A DNA stretch of 64,000 bases from Pseudomonas sp. PH1b (GCF_000633395.1 NZ_AYMU01000020.1:248001-312000), one strand, 5' to 3'; positions 1 to 9,255 are shown, numbered from the stretch's first letter. Made by a program: numbers and translations. Notes: a model not told the origin generated them from the sequence alone.

Positions 1-268
1 GGTCACCAAGTACATTTCCGAAATCAACTTCGTCAGCGCCTCACGCCAGGGCGACATCATCGAACTGGGCATCACCGCCACCGAGTTCGGTCGCACTTCC
101 ATCACCCTGACCTGCGAAGTGCGCAACAAGATCACCCGCAAGTCCATTCTCACGGTGGAGAAAATGGTCTTCGTCAACCTGGGTGAAGACGGTTTGCCAG
201 CGCCTCACGGGCGGACCGAGATCAAATACGTGAAGGACCAGTTCAAGGAAGACGAGCCCGCCGAGTGA
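1..268 (+). CDS. acyl-CoA thioesterase, C-terminal part
   Basis: The last 88 codons of a gene that begins before the window; the first complete codon is at base 2 and the stop is TGA at 266-268. The visible residues (start VTKYISEINF, then SRQGDIIELG and an EVRNKITRKS strand) fit the second half of a hotdog-fold acyl-CoA thioesterase of the YciA/acyl-CoA hydrolase type, which hydrolyses acyl-CoA to free acid and CoA in the cytosol. The acidic tail ending DEPAE is usual for such proteins in Pseudomonas. The catalytic N-terminal part is outside the window, so substrate length cannot be judged. Confidence 0.7.
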   Translation, partial: VTKYISEINFVSASRQGDIIELGITATEFGRTSITLTCEVRNKITRKSILTVEKMVFVNLGEDGLPAPHGRTEIKYVKDQFKEDEPAE

Positions 269-390
269 GTGACCTGCATGGCCGGTTGCCGGAGCCGCCT
301 GGCGCCAGTAACGGCTAAACCCGGGTAAGCACTGAACAGCCCTGCAACCTGTGTGTCGTAGCTACATGACCCACGGGTTTCAGGAGTCCC

Positions 391-1278
391 ATGGACACTC
401 AAGAAGACGGCAAGACCCCCGACCTCTCCGCGAAAGAGCGGCATGAGGTTGAACACAACCAGCCGCCTCGCGCGGCGGTCCTGCATGAAATCATCCGCAC
501 CCAGGGCGATCAGGAACTCGAACGCAGTGTCGCCGCTCTGTGGTGGTCGGCCCTGGCGGCGGGCCTGACCATGGGCCTGTCCCTGATGGGCATGGGCCTG
601 CTCAACTCGCGCCTGCCCGATGGCGAGGCCTTCAAGGTGATCGCCAGTTTCGGTTATTGCGCGGGCTTTCTGGCGGTGATTCTCGCGCGCCAGCAATTGT
701 TCACGGAAAACACCCTGACCGCGGTACTGCCAGTGATGAGCAAGCCGACGTGGGGCAACGCCGGGCGTTTGCTGCGCCTGTGGGGCGTGGTGCTGGTGGG
801 CAATCTGTGCGGCACCCTGTTGGTGGCCTACGTGATGCTGCACTTGCCGATATTCGACAGCAGGACCGATCAGGCCTTCCTGGAAATTGGCCGCAAGGTG
901 ATGGAGAACGACCGTGCGCAGATGTTCTCCAAGGGCATCATCTCCGGTTGGATGATCGCCACCATGGTGTGGATGATCCCCTCTATGGAAAGCGCCAAGC
1001 TGTGGATCATCATCCTCATTACCTACCTGATGGCGCTGGGGGACTTCACCCATATCGTGGTGGGTTCGGCGGAGGTGTCCTACCTGGTATTTGCCGGCGA
1101 GCTGACGTGGCGGGATTTCTGCTGGGTATTCGCCGGGCCGACCCTGGCAGGAAACATCATCGGTGGCAGTTTCATCTTCGCCCTGATCAGTCATGCCCAG
1201 GTGCGCAGTGAGAGTGGCAGGTCGAACCGGGACGCGGACCGGGCAGCAGTGCCCGATCCACGCCGGATCAAGAAATGA
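391..1278 (+). CDS. formate/nitrite transporter (FNT) family, YfdC-like
   Basis: 295 residues. A hydrophilic N-terminal tail of about 50 residues (containing HEIIRTQGDQELERS) is followed by about six hydrophobic segments, as in FNT channels that pass small monocarboxylates or nitrite across the inner membrane. The long tail and the motif AGLTMGLSLMGMGLL resemble E. coli YfdC more than FocA or NirC. A CAGGAG ribosome site lies five bases before the ATG. It converges with the antiporter gene with no gap: its stop ends at 1278 and the other stop begins at 1279. The substrate is not shown by the sequence. Confidence 0.8.
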   Translation: MDTQEDGKTPDLSAKERHEVEHNQPPRAAVLHEIIRTQGDQELERSVAALWWSALAAGLTMGLSLMGMGLLNSRLPDGEAFKVIASFGYCAGFLAVILARQQLFTENTLTAVLPVMSKPTWGNAGRLLRLWGVVLVGNLCGTLLVAYVMLHLPIFDSRTDQAFLEIGRKVMENDRAQMFSKGIISGWMIATMVWMIPSMESAKLWIIILITYLMALGDFTHIVVGSAEVSYLVFAGELTWRDFCWVFAGPTLAGNIIGGSFIFALISHAQVRSESGRSNRDADRAAVPDPRRIKK

Positions 1279-2544
1279 TCAGTGCGCCTCGGTTTCGGCC
1301 TTGGTCGCCGGCGCATCGCTGGTGACGTGGCGTACCAGCTTGCCGATGCTCAGGCCCTGCAGCAGGATCGATGACAACACCACGATGTAGGTGATGCTCA
1401 GCACCAGGTCGCGCTCCGGTCCCAGGGGCAGCGCCAGGGCCAGGGCCACCGACACGCCGCCGCGCAGGCCGCCCCAGGTCAGTACGCGGATGGTGCCCCG
1501 GGGAACGCTGCGCCAGCGCCGCAGCAGGAGAATCGCCGGGGCCACGGTGAGCAGGCGCGAAAGCACGATGGCCGCCGCCAACAGGCTGGCGGCTGCCAGG
1601 TGCAGCCAGTTGAATGGCAGCAGCAACAGCTCCAGGCCGATCAGCGCGAACAGCAGGGCGTTGAGCATGTCGTCGAGCAATTCCCAGAAACCATCCAGGT
1701 AGCGCCGGGTCATCTCGTTCATCGCCAGGTTGCGCCCCAGGTTGCCGATGATCAGGCCGGCCACCACCATGGCGATCGGGGCTGACACATGCAGTTCACT
1801 GGCCATCGCCGAGCCGCCGATCACCAGGGCCAGAGTCAGCATCACTTCGATCTGGTGCTGCTCGATGCTCTTGATCATCAGGTACACCAGGTAGCCGATC
1901 AGCGCGCCGAACAGCACGCCGCCAATGGCTTCGTGGACGAACAGCCAGGAGGTGGCGCCCAGGGTCGGGGTCTCGCCCAACTGGGCAATGCCCAGCAATA
2001 CGGTGAACACCACCACCGCAGTGCCGTCATTGAACAGCGACTCGCCGACGATCGTGGTTTTCAACGGCTTGGAGGCATTGGCGGTCCGCAGCACGCCCAG
2101 TACCGCAATCGGGTCGGTGGGGGAAATCAGTGCACCGAACAGCAGGCAATAGAGGAAGCTCACCTGCCAGCCGAACAGGCCGAAGATCCAGTAGGCCAGG
2201 CTGCCAATCACGAAGGTGGCGATCAGCACGCCCACCGTGGCCAACAGCCCGATGGGCCAGCGATAGCTGCGCAGGTCATTGAGGTTGACGTGCAGGGCGC
2301 CAGCGAAGAGCAGGAACGACAGCATCCAGTTCATCAGCAGATCGCCGAAGTCGATCTTGCCGATCAATTCCTCGACATGCTCCTCGAGCCCGGGAAAGCC
2401 CAGGTAGCTCAAGCCTTGCAGCAGCAAGGAAAACAGCAGGGCGGTCACCATCACGCCGATGGTCGGCGGCAGGCCGATAAAGCGGAAGTTGACGTAGGTC
2501 AGCAGGGTCGTCAGGCAGATAAAGGCAGCGACAAGTTCAAGCAT
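1279..2544 (-). CDS. CPA1-family Na+/H+ antiporter
   Basis: 421 residues from the ATG at 2544 (MLELVAAFICL); a longer reading from 2595 is possible, but only the 2544 start has an AGGA ribosome site six bases upstream. About twelve transmembrane segments are predicted by eye. The motifs SPTDPIAVLG and GESLFNDGTAVVVF are hallmarks of the CPA1/NhaP antiporters, with the two acidic residues that bind the ion. It exchanges Na+ (or K+) for H+ at the inner membrane. It is the last chromosomal gene before the secretion island, whose nearest gene ends at 2713. Confidence 0.85.
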   Translation of the reverse strand: MLELVAAFICLTTLLTYVNFRFIGLPPTIGVMVTALLFSLLLQGLSYLGFPGLEEHVEELIGKIDFGDLLMNWMLSFLLFAGALHVNLNDLRSYRWPIGLLATVGVLIATFVIGSLAYWIFGLFGWQVSFLYCLLFGALISPTDPIAVLGVLRTANASKPLKTTIVGESLFNDGTAVVVFTVLLGIAQLGETPTLGATSWLFVHEAIGGVLFGALIGYLVYLMIKSIEQHQIEVMLTLALVIGGSAMASELHVSAPIAMVVAGLIIGNLGRNLAMNEMTRRYLDGFWELLDDMLNALLFALIGLELLLLPFNWLHLAAASLLAAAIVLSRLLTVAPAILLLRRWRSVPRGTIRVLTWGGLRGGVSVALALALPLGPERDLVLSITYIVVLSSILLQGLSIGKLVRHVTSDAPATKAETEAH

Positions 2545-2577
2545 CCGGGGTCCTTTGGAGGGGTGCGTGAGAAGACT

Positions 2578-2593
2578 GCCCGACGTGTCGGGC
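2578..2593. terminator. short hairpin between antiporter and pscU
   Basis: GCCCGAC, two bases, GTCGGGC: a perfect 7-bp stem in the gap between the antiporter start and the end of pscU. It could end transcription of the pscN-U operon before it enters the antiporter gene, but there is no T-run on the minus strand, so the role is only inferred. Confidence 0.3.
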
Positions 2594-2712
2594 ATGACTT
2601 TGATGCGTGGTTTTCCACAGGAGATACATCCAGCGAGGCTTTAGTCTCCGTCTGCGTTGACCGCAGGATTGACACGCCGTTACCGCTTGGCGTGAAAAAA
2701 ACCGCAGGGATG

Positions 2713-3771
2713 TTACAGCTCCGGTGGTGATGCCTGTTGCTGGCTGTCGAGCCAGCGCAACACTTCGGCCGTGGTCTGAATCAGGTCGGCGGGGATGTAC
2801 TGGTCGACATGACCGTCCTGATGCAGCGCCCGGGCCAGCGGCACGCGGTGCAACACCGGGATGCCTTCTTCCTCGGCAATCCGTCGCACCTGCAGGGCCA
2901 GTGCGTCGGTATGTTTCAAGGTGACGACCGGCAGCGGCGTCTCACCCTTCACGTAGCGAATACCCACGGCGATGTGGGTGGGGTTGGCAATGATCACTGA
3001 GGAGCGCTTGACGTCGGCACGCAGGTTGCTCGACTGCAGCTCCTGGTGAAACTGGCGCCGTTTGCTTTTGATCTCCGGGCTGCCTTCCATCTCTTTGTAT
3101 TCGCGTTTGACTTCGTCCTTGCTCATGCGCAATTGCTTGGTGTGCTGGTAACGCTCGAAGGCGTAGTCGAGCGCCGAGATCACGATGAATCCGACACCGC
3201 AGACCAACAGCAGTTGCCCCAGCAGCTGGCCGATCACCGGTGCGACACAGCTCAGGCCACAGCCAGGCAGGCGAACCAGGGCATTGATGTTGTCGGCCAG
3301 AATCGTCCACACCAACACCGAGAGCAATGCGACCTTGAACAGCGACTTGAGAAAGTCCACCAGGCTGCGGATCGAGATGATCTTCTTGGCGCCTTCCACC
3401 GGGTTGATCTTTTGCAGATCGGGCATGATCGATTCACTGCTGAGCAGAAAACCGTACTGCGCCAGATGTGCCGCGATCACCACCACGGCCGCGACGACCA
3501 ACAGCGGCAGGCAGAGGTAGATCATCTCCTGGAACAGGTTCTCCACCATCAACTGCAAGGCCAGCCGGAAAGGCAGGTTCAGATACGCCTCGGGCATCAG
3601 CATCAATTGCCCGAGGTGCTCCATGTAGTACTCGGAAAACCCCATGAGTGTGGCGATCAATGCAAGGATCAGGGCGGTGGACACCACTTCCCGGCTTTTG
3701 ACGACCTTGCCTTTGGTCCGGGCATCGCGAAGCTTCTTCGGTGTGGGTTGTTCGGTTTTCTCCGCGCTCAT
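2713..3771 (-). CDS. pscU: T3SS export apparatus switch protein PscU
   Basis: 352 residues, the FlhB/YscU/PscU family. An N-terminal part with four hydrophobic segments (about residues 30-205) sits in the inner membrane; the cytosolic part carries the autocleavage motif NPTH at residues 263-266. Cleavage between Asn and Pro changes the export gate from early needle subunits to translocators and effectors, normally prompted by the ruler PscP. Last gene of the minus-strand operon; its ATG overlaps the pscT stop by four bases, showing translational coupling. Since pscP carries an internal stop codon in this window, the signal to PscU may be missing. Confidence 0.97.
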   Translation of the reverse strand: MSAEKTEQPTPKKLRDARTKGKVVKSREVVSTALILALIATLMGFSEYYMEHLGQLMLMPEAYLNLPFRLALQLMVENLFQEMIYLCLPLLVVAAVVVIAAHLAQYGFLLSSESIMPDLQKINPVEGAKKIISIRSLVDFLKSLFKVALLSVLVWTILADNINALVRLPGCGLSCVAPVIGQLLGQLLLVCGVGFIVISALDYAFERYQHTKQLRMSKDEVKREYKEMEGSPEIKSKRRQFHQELQSSNLRADVKRSSVIIANPTHIAVGIRYVKGETPLPVVTLKHTDALALQVRRIAEEEGIPVLHRVPLARALHQDGHVDQYIPADLIQTTAEVLRWLDSQQQASPPEL

Positions 3772-4556
3772 GGTGTCTCCAATACCGGGCGCAGTTGGCG
3801 CAGCGGGTCGATGGCGATCAGCAGGCTGTCATAGGCGTGGTCCATCAACACGTTCAGGTACAGCACCAGCAGCAGGCTGGCGACGATACTTTTGATCGGC
3901 ATGGAGAGGATGAACACGTTCAACGACGGGGCGAAGCGGCTGATCAGGGCCAGACCGAATTCGGCCAGGAACATGGCGATCAGCAGAGGCGCGGCCAGCA
4001 ACAGGCATAGGCGCAGCAGTTGTCCGAACTGACCGTAGAAAAAGTCCACCCACTGGCTACCGATGTAGGGGAAGAAGGTCGCGACCGGCCAACTGACGTA
4101 GCTCTGGTACAGCGCGCCGATCAATGCCAGGAACGCGCCTCCGGTGAAAAACAGGGTGATCAGGGTTTGTGTCAGCAACAGGCCGGTAGGGCTGGTCTGG
4201 CTGCCAAGTGTCGGGTTGAGTGTCGAGGCAATGGAGGCGCCGCGCTGGTTGTCGATGATGAAGCCGGTGGCCTCGATGGCCCAGAACGGGATTGTCACGA
4301 CAAAGCCGATCAGCAGGCCGAGCAACACTTCTTTGCCGATCAGCATTGCCAGGTCTATGCCGTCGAGCGTTACCGGCAACGTACCGGCGATGGTCGGGTA
4401 GGCGAACAGCGCCAGCGAACAGGCCACGCCATTGCGCACCAGGCCGCCACCGAGCATTTGTTTGCTGAGAATCGGCATGACCACAAAACAGCTGATGATT
4501 CTGGGCAGCAGCAGGGTATAGGCCAGCAGAAGCTCTTGCAGGTCCTGAATGCTCAT
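3768..4556 (-). CDS. pscT: T3SS export apparatus protein PscT
   Basis: 262 residues, FliR/YscT/SpaR family, almost entirely hydrophobic with about six membrane segments. With PscR and PscS it forms the helical export gate at the centre of the inner-membrane ring. The stretch TGFIIDNQRGASIASTLNPTLGSQTSPTG (written here only as its landmark DNQRGAS) is the conserved family signature. It overlaps pscU and pscS by four bases each, consistent with a single coupled operon. Confidence 0.96.
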   Translation of the reverse strand: MSIQDLQELLLAYTLLLPRIISCFVVMPILSKQMLGGGLVRNGVACSLALFAYPTIAGTLPVTLDGIDLAMLIGKEVLLGLLIGFVVTIPFWAIEATGFIIDNQRGASIASTLNPTLGSQTSPTGLLLTQTLITLFFTGGAFLALIGALYQSYVSWPVATFFPYIGSQWVDFFYGQFGQLLRLCLLLAAPLLIAMFLAEFGLALISRFAPSLNVFILSMPIKSIVASLLLVLYLNVLMDHAYDSLLIAIDPLRQLRPVLETP

Positions 4557-4825
4557 CGCACGAGAGGAATTTTCAGCAGGGTCAGCTCGGCAAAGGCATA
4601 GAGTTCATTTCCCATCCAGCCAGCTGTGACAAACAGGGTGATGACCACGGCAATCAGTTTGGCGACGAACCCCAGCGTTTGCTCCTGGATTTGGGTCAGC
4701 GCCTGCAGCAACGACACCAGTGTGCCGACGGCAGCGGCCATGAGTACGGTGGGCATCGACAGAATCAGTACCAGCCACAAACCCTGACTGGTGAAATGAA
4801 GGATCTCGGCGTTGTTCACCTTCAA
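4553..4825 (-). CDS. pscS: T3SS export apparatus protein PscS
   Basis: 90 residues with two hydrophobic hairpin segments, the size and pattern of the FliQ/YscS/PscS family (90 residues or slightly fewer). The signature LVSLLQALTQIQEQTLGF, which lines the export gate, is intact. It assembles with PscR and PscT in the core export complex. ATGA-type overlap with pscT and pscR. Confidence 0.96.
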   Translation of the reverse strand: MKVNNAEILHFTSQGLWLVLILSMPTVLMAAAVGTLVSLLQALTQIQEQTLGFVAKLIAVVITLFVTAGWMGNELYAFAELTLLKIPLVR

Positions 4826-5475
4826 CCTCCGTAACTGATCACAAGGCCGTGGGTCAGCCGCGCCCAGCCGTCCAGCAGGACAAACAGCAGCAACTTGAAC
4901 GGCAAGGAGATGGTCATCGGGGACACCATCATCATCCCCATCGCGAGCAGGATGTTCGAGATGATCAGGTCAATTGCGATAAATGGCAGGTAAATCAAAA
5001 AGCCGATTTCAAAGGCGCGGGTCAACTCGCTGACGGTGAACGCTGGTAGCAGGATCAGCAGGCTGTCGGGTTCGAGGCGGTCCGCGTACTCGCTGGGCCA
5101 GACCTGACGGGTGCTGTCGACGAAGAATTCGTGTTCGCGGGCCAGTATCTGCTTTTTCAAAAAGCCCCTATACGGCTCCATGCCCTCGTCTAAAAACTGC
5201 TCCACCGATTCGGTGTTGCTGAGACTGACGTCATGCGTGCGCAAATAGTCGCGGGTGGCGAAACCCACCGGGGCCATGACGTACAGGCTCAAGATGATCG
5301 CCAACCCGTACATCGCCATGTTTGGCGGGATCTGCTGCACGCCCAAGGCATTGCGCAGTAACGAGAAGACCACGGTCATCTTGATGAATGAGGTCGCCAT
5401 GACCGCGATGAACGGCAGCAATGCCAGCAGCGCCAATCCGAAAATCAGGCTGAGCTCGTCAGGCAGTTGAATCAT
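4822..5475 (-). CDS. pscR: T3SS export apparatus protein PscR
   Basis: 217 residues, FliP/YscR/PscR family, the pentameric core of the export gate. Four hydrophobic segments, with the conserved TSFIKMTVVFSLLRNALG near residues 28-45 and MGMMMVSP near the C-terminus, both family signatures. Start and stop overlap the neighbouring pscQ and pscS genes, in the order found in Yersinia and P. aeruginosa. Confidence 0.97.
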   Translation of the reverse strand: MIQLPDELSLIFGLALLALLPFIAVMATSFIKMTVVFSLLRNALGVQQIPPNMAMYGLAIILSLYVMAPVGFATRDYLRTHDVSLSNTESVEQFLDEGMEPYRGFLKKQILAREHEFFVDSTRQVWPSEYADRLEPDSLLILLPAFTVSELTRAFEIGFLIYLPFIAIDLIISNILLAMGMMMVSPMTISLPFKLLLFVLLDGWARLTHGLVISYGG

Positions 5476-6404
5476 GTGGGCTGATCCTGCAACAAGCGGG
5501 TGATGCGCACGCCCAAGCGATCCTGAATATTCACCAGCTCACCCACGCCCAGGCAGCGCTGGTTGACGAGGATTCGCACTTCGCCCTCGAGCGGCGTGGC
5601 CAGGTCGATCAACGATCCTGGTTGCAGGGTGGCCAGGGTGTGCAGATCGAGGGTCTGACGGCCGACTTCGAAACTGACCTGGACCGGGAGTTGCTCCAGG
5701 CTGGCCAGATCCGGCAGGGTTTCGACGGGCGCTTCGTTGTGCATGGTGAGCAATTCCAGTTGAGAATCGTGGTGGCGAAATCGTGCCCATGGGCGGTCTT
5801 CGACTACGCCGAGCAAAGGACTGGCGGCGTCGTGACGTGGTGGCAGGAGTAACAGGTCACCGGTGGCCAGTGAATGCAGTTGCGCGGGGAGCAGGCAGAC
5901 CGGTCCCCATTGCAGCGAGAGTCGCAAGGCTACGGCCGTCAGCTCCGCCAACGGGCGTGCGGGCACGTGCGCCAGCAGTGCGTCAGGGTCACTTTCCAGC
6001 CAGATCACCAAGCGCTGTGCGCCGCGTGACAGCGTCAATGCCAGTGTCGGTGTGTCCGTGCCAGGCTCGGCCTGGCACGGTTCAATGCTTTTCCAGATGA
6101 GCCCCGGCAGCACTGCTGTTTCCAGCTCCAGCAATGCCAGTTGCAGCGGTGGCGGCAGGTTGCTGAGCGCGGCCTCCTGCAGCAGGGGTTCAAGCCATCC
6201 GGCCAGGGCTGCACTGTGGCAGCGCCAGCGCAGGAACAGACCTTGCCAGTGGACATTGAGCCGTACATCCAGCGCCTCGGGTTGCGGCACAATCGCCAGC
6301 CGGGCTTCACCGTCGGCGAGCGGGTAGCGCGTGCGGCAACGACTGACTTTCTGTTGCAGGGCCAGTGTGTGTGGGGCAACGCGAGCCAGCGTCAGGCCGC
6401 TCAT
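5472..6404 (-). CDS. pscQ: T3SS cytoplasmic ring (sorting platform) protein PscQ
   Basis: 310 residues from the ATG at 6404 (MSGLTLARVAP), chosen because it overlaps the pscP stop as ATGA and has GGGAG eight bases upstream; an in-frame ATG five codons earlier lacks this. The C-terminal 70 residues (PVQVSFEVGRQTLDLHTLATL, landmark VSFEVGRQ, through RILVNQRCLGVGELV) form a SpoA domain as in YscQ, HrcQ and FliN. PscQ is the scaffold of the cytosolic pods that carry PscK, PscL and PscN. Family members often also make a short C-terminal product from an internal start; I did not identify one here with certainty. Confidence 0.93.
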   Translation of the reverse strand: MSGLTLARVAPHTLALQQKVSRCRTRYPLADGEARLAIVPQPEALDVRLNVHWQGLFLRWRCHSAALAGWLEPLLQEAALSNLPPPLQLALLELETAVLPGLIWKSIEPCQAEPGTDTPTLALTLSRGAQRLVIWLESDPDALLAHVPARPLAELTAVALRLSLQWGPVCLLPAQLHSLATGDLLLLPPRHDAASPLLGVVEDRPWARFRHHDSQLELLTMHNEAPVETLPDLASLEQLPVQVSFEVGRQTLDLHTLATLQPGSLIDLATPLEGEVRILVNQRCLGVGELVNIQDRLGVRITRLLQDQPT

Positions 6405-7393
6405 GAGTCTTGCTCCCACTCGTCTTGCACGTGCCGGCGCTGACGAGAGCCCTGGTCGCTTCCAGATTGATGCTGGTTAAAGGTCAGCTGGATCGGTTGT
6501 CCGGGGTTCAGGCGTTGCAGGCGCTCCATCAGGTCGCCACGGGCGAGTTGAAGCTGCAGCAGGCTGCCGGGACTGGCCTGAATGTCGACATGCAGGTGTC
6601 CATGAGAATGGGCGAGCTGGATGCCGACCTGTCCCAGTTGCGTCAGGTTCACCTGCAGCAGCGTGGTGCTGCCATTGCGGGTAATTGCGGCATGGATCTG
6701 CGGTTGCAGGGTTTGCAGCAACTTGTCGAGGTCTTTACTCAGCGGTGGCGGCTCGATGTTGTTGAGCAAGCGAGCCAGTAGCTTGTCACCCGGGGTCTGG
6801 GTCATGCCTGCAGCCGCCGTTGGCTCTTCGAGCAGGGCACTCAAGGGCGGCTGTTGCTCCTGCTCTGGGGAAGAATCCTGCTGCTCCGAGGGCATTTCAG
6901 CGACGGGCCCAGTGGCAGACGGGCCAGGGGGAACGGGCAGCCCCGGCTCCTCATGCTTGGCGGTTACCGGGGCGTTTTCACGCTGGCCTGCTGCAACAAC
7001 GGGGCGCTCGGGCGCCACCTCCGGCTGTTTCTCCGCAGCTGTGGGAAGCCGCGGTGGTACGGATTCAAGCTCCGATTGCGCGCTGGCCTGGTGTTTTTCC
7101 GCGGGCTCATCCGTCGGGCCAATGTCTGACTCAGGCTCAGTGAGCGGTTTTCGCTGCTGGCTGGGTTTATCTGCTGCTTAGCGCAAATCACCCTCCGGAA
7201 CCCACGATGCATCTGGGTCGCCGCTATCGAGCCTGTGCGCCTCTTCGTCCCGGCGTTGCTCATGGGCATCCGGTTTATGGTTGAGTGCCCGCTCGAATTC
7301 AGCCTGACGTGCCCGGTCGGCGGCAACTCCTGTCGGGGCTGGTGTACGGGCAAAGACTTCCTGCGGAAAGTCTGGTGGGGAAGTTCTGCTCAT
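6401..7393 (-). pseudogene. pscP: pscP, needle-length ruler, interrupted by an in-frame TAA
   Basis: The reading frame starts at the ATG at 7393, overlapping the pscO stop as ATGA, and runs in one frame to the TGA at 6401-6403, 330 sense or stop-interrupted codons in all, near the length of PscP/YscP rulers. Codon 72 (minus strand, bases 7180-7178) is TAA. Upstream lies the secretion-signal part with AEFERALNHK, like the N-terminus of YscP; downstream lies a Pro/Glu/Gln-rich region and then the T3S4 substrate-switch domain (VNLTQLGQVGIQLAHSHGHL landmark LGQVGIQLAH, residues about 230-310). A single C-to-T change in a CAA codon would explain the stop. Re-initiation at the GTG at 7018 is possible but lacks a well-spaced ribosome site. 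Either a real nonsense mutation or a base-call error. Confidence 0.85.
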
Positions 7394-7857
7394 GAAATGG
7401 CCTCGGCACGACGAAAATCTTCGAGCTCCTGTTCTTCTTTGAACTCAAGTAGCAGCCGCTCCTCGGCGAGGGCGTGGCGGTTCAGTTCGGTGAATTTTTC
7501 CACTTGCTGTTGGGCCTCCTGCAAGCGACGTCGGCTCAGGCGCAGGCGTTCGCGCTCCTGAGCCAGGTTTTCCGCGTGCTCGGCGATGGCCTGCTCCAGT
7601 GCGGCCTCTTTTTCTCGCAGCAGGGCCACTTGTTGCTGCCATTGTTCAAGTGCTTTGCGGTTCATGGGCTTGGCCTTGCAGCGCTCGAACAGCTGGTGTT
7701 CTTGCGCCTGGCGCCACTGCCGGTATTGCTGGTGTTCGGTGATCGCGGACTGATGGTTGCGGTGGGCTTCGGCGACCTTCTGTTCCTGGCGTTGCAACGC
7801 CTGTTCGGCGCGTTCGACGCGCAAGCTCTTGATGCGCAGCAGGGTGGGCAACGTCAT
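7390..7857 (-). CDS. pscO: T3SS stalk protein PscO
   Basis: 155 residues, almost all charged and Gln-rich, predicted to be a two-helix coiled coil, as in YscO/PscO and flagellar FliJ. It sits in the central channel of the PscN hexamer and links it to the PcrD ring; it is also a chaperone-recycling factor. The gene overlaps pscN and pscP by four bases each. Length agrees with the family (about 155 residues). Confidence 0.93.
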   Translation of the reverse strand: MTLPTLLRIKSLRVERAEQALQRQEQKVAEAHRNHQSAITEHQQYRQWRQAQEHQLFERCKAKPMNRKALEQWQQQVALLREKEAALEQAIAEHAENLAQERERLRLSRRRLQEAQQQVEKFTELNRHALAEERLLLEFKEEQELEDFRRAEAIS

Positions 7858-9176
7858 CGGGTCAGGCTCGCGAGCTGTTCAAGGCAATGGGGCAGATCAC
7901 TGGGTTCGTGGGTGCCTTGACGCAACCAGGCACGGATATCGTCCATTTTTTCGATGGCTCGATCAGCCACGGGGTCTTGGCCTTTCTGGTATTCACCGAT
8001 CTTGATCAGCAATTCGACTTCTTCGTAACGAGCCAGCCATTCGCGCAATTGGTTGGCGCCGTTGCGGTGTTCAGGGCTCACGATCTGGTTCATCACCCGG
8101 CTGACCGATCGCAGCACATCGATGGCCGGGTAATGGTTGGACGCGGCCAGCTTGCGCGAAAGGATGATGTGCCCGTCGAGAATCGAGCGGGTCTCGTCCG
8201 CCACGGGTTCGGTCATGTCATCGCCTTCGACCAGCACGGTATACAGCGCGGTGATCGAGCCTTTGTCCGACTGGCCGGCCCGCTCCATCAATCGCGGCAG
8301 GGCGGCGAACACCGAAGGTGGGTAGCCGCGCCGGGTCGGCGGTTCGCCCGCGGCCAGCCCGATTTCGCGCTGGGCCCTGGCAAACCGGGTGACCGAATCC
8401 ATCAGCAGCAGTACGCGTTTGCCCTGATCGCGGAAGTACTCGGCAATGGTGGTGGCGACAAACCCGGCCTTGGCACGCTCCATGGCAGGTCGGTCCGACG
8501 TGGCGACCACCAGCACCGAGCGCTTTAGGCCTTGTTCGCCGAGATCGGACTCGATGAACTCGCGAACCTCACGCCCCCGTTCACCGACCAGCGCCAGGAC
8601 GATGACGTCGACGTCCGCGCTGCGCATCAAGGTTGCCAGCAGCGTACTTTTACCGCCGCCGGCCGCCGCGAAAATGCCCATGCGCTGACCCTCACCGCAC
8701 GTCAGCAGACCATCGATGGTGCGCACGCCGAGGCAAATCGGCTGTTCGATCAGCTTGCGGCTCATGGGGTCTGGCGCATCGCGGTAAACCGGGTACCAGG
8801 CAGCAGGCTCACCGAGGCTGATGCCGTTGAGCGGCTGGCCGAGGCCGTCAAGCACCTGGCCCAGCAAGTGATCGCCGACGCCAACCTGGTGCATGGTGGC
8901 GGTCGGGCTGACTTCGGTGTTCGAGGAAATGCCGAGCATTTCACCCAGCGGGGTCAAGAGCGCCTGATGCTGCTGAAATCCGATGACTTCAGCCATCAGC
9001 GACAGCGACTGGTCCGGGTTGCGCAATTGGCACAGTTCGCCCACGCGTACGCCCGGGACCACCGCTTTAAGCAGTGTGCCGGTGACCTGAGTGACCCGGC
9101 CGCGAATTTGAATCAGCCGACATTTATCGATGGCCTGCTGCATCTGGCCGGTGATGTGTTCGAGTGAGAGGTGCAT
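7854..9176 (-). CDS. pscN: T3SS ATPase PscN
   Basis: 440 residues, the hexameric ATPase that unfolds substrates and strips chaperones at the base of the injectisome. Walker A AAGGGKST is at residues 171-178 (Lys176), followed by LALVGERGREVREF and the Walker B segment VLLLMDSVTRFARA, all typical of FliI/YscN. The ATG at 9176 was preferred to an in-frame GTG at 9206 because the candidate ExsA promoter has its -10 element at 9210-9205, placing the transcript start downstream of that GTG. First gene of the minus-strand pscN-U operon. The ribosome site is weak. Confidence 0.95.
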   Translation of the reverse strand: MHLSLEHITGQMQQAIDKCRLIQIRGRVTQVTGTLLKAVVPGVRVGELCQLRNPDQSLSLMAEVIGFQQHQALLTPLGEMLGISSNTEVSPTATMHQVGVGDHLLGQVLDGLGQPLNGISLGEPAAWYPVYRDAPDPMSRKLIEQPICLGVRTIDGLLTCGEGQRMGIFAAAGGGKSTLLATLMRSADVDVIVLALVGERGREVREFIESDLGEQGLKRSVLVVATSDRPAMERAKAGFVATTIAEYFRDQGKRVLLLMDSVTRFARAQREIGLAAGEPPTRRGYPPSVFAALPRLMERAGQSDKGSITALYTVLVEGDDMTEPVADETRSILDGHIILSRKLAASNHYPAIDVLRSVSRVMNQIVSPEHRNGANQLREWLARYEEVELLIKIGEYQKGQDPVADRAIEKMDDIRAWLRQGTHEPSDLPHCLEQLASLTR

Positions 9177-9204
9177 GGTCGGCTTGGGTGGAGGGGTGAC
9201 GGCC

Positions 9205-9255
9205 ACTATAAGTAAAGGCCCGCTGCAGTGATTTCAGTGCCGGTCGCAAGTTTTT
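9205..9255 (-). promoter_or_regulatory. ExsA-dependent promoter of the pscN-U operon
   Basis: On the minus strand, an ExsA-type box occupies 9255-9231: AAAAACTT, then GCGACC, then CACTG followed by AAAT. It carries the A-run, the G-A-C core and the CTG that published ExsA sites share. Twenty bases on is a -10 element TATAGT at 9210-9205. ExsA sites of this kind replace the -35 contact. It lies back to back with the popN promoter, so one 75-bp stretch fires both directions. Confidence 0.85.

Noticed and set aside
7178..7393. A separate 71-residue gene between pscO and the rest of pscP
   Set aside because: It is in the same frame as the following PscP sequence, begins with the coupled pscP ATG and resembles the YscP N-terminus, so it is the front piece of an interrupted pscP.
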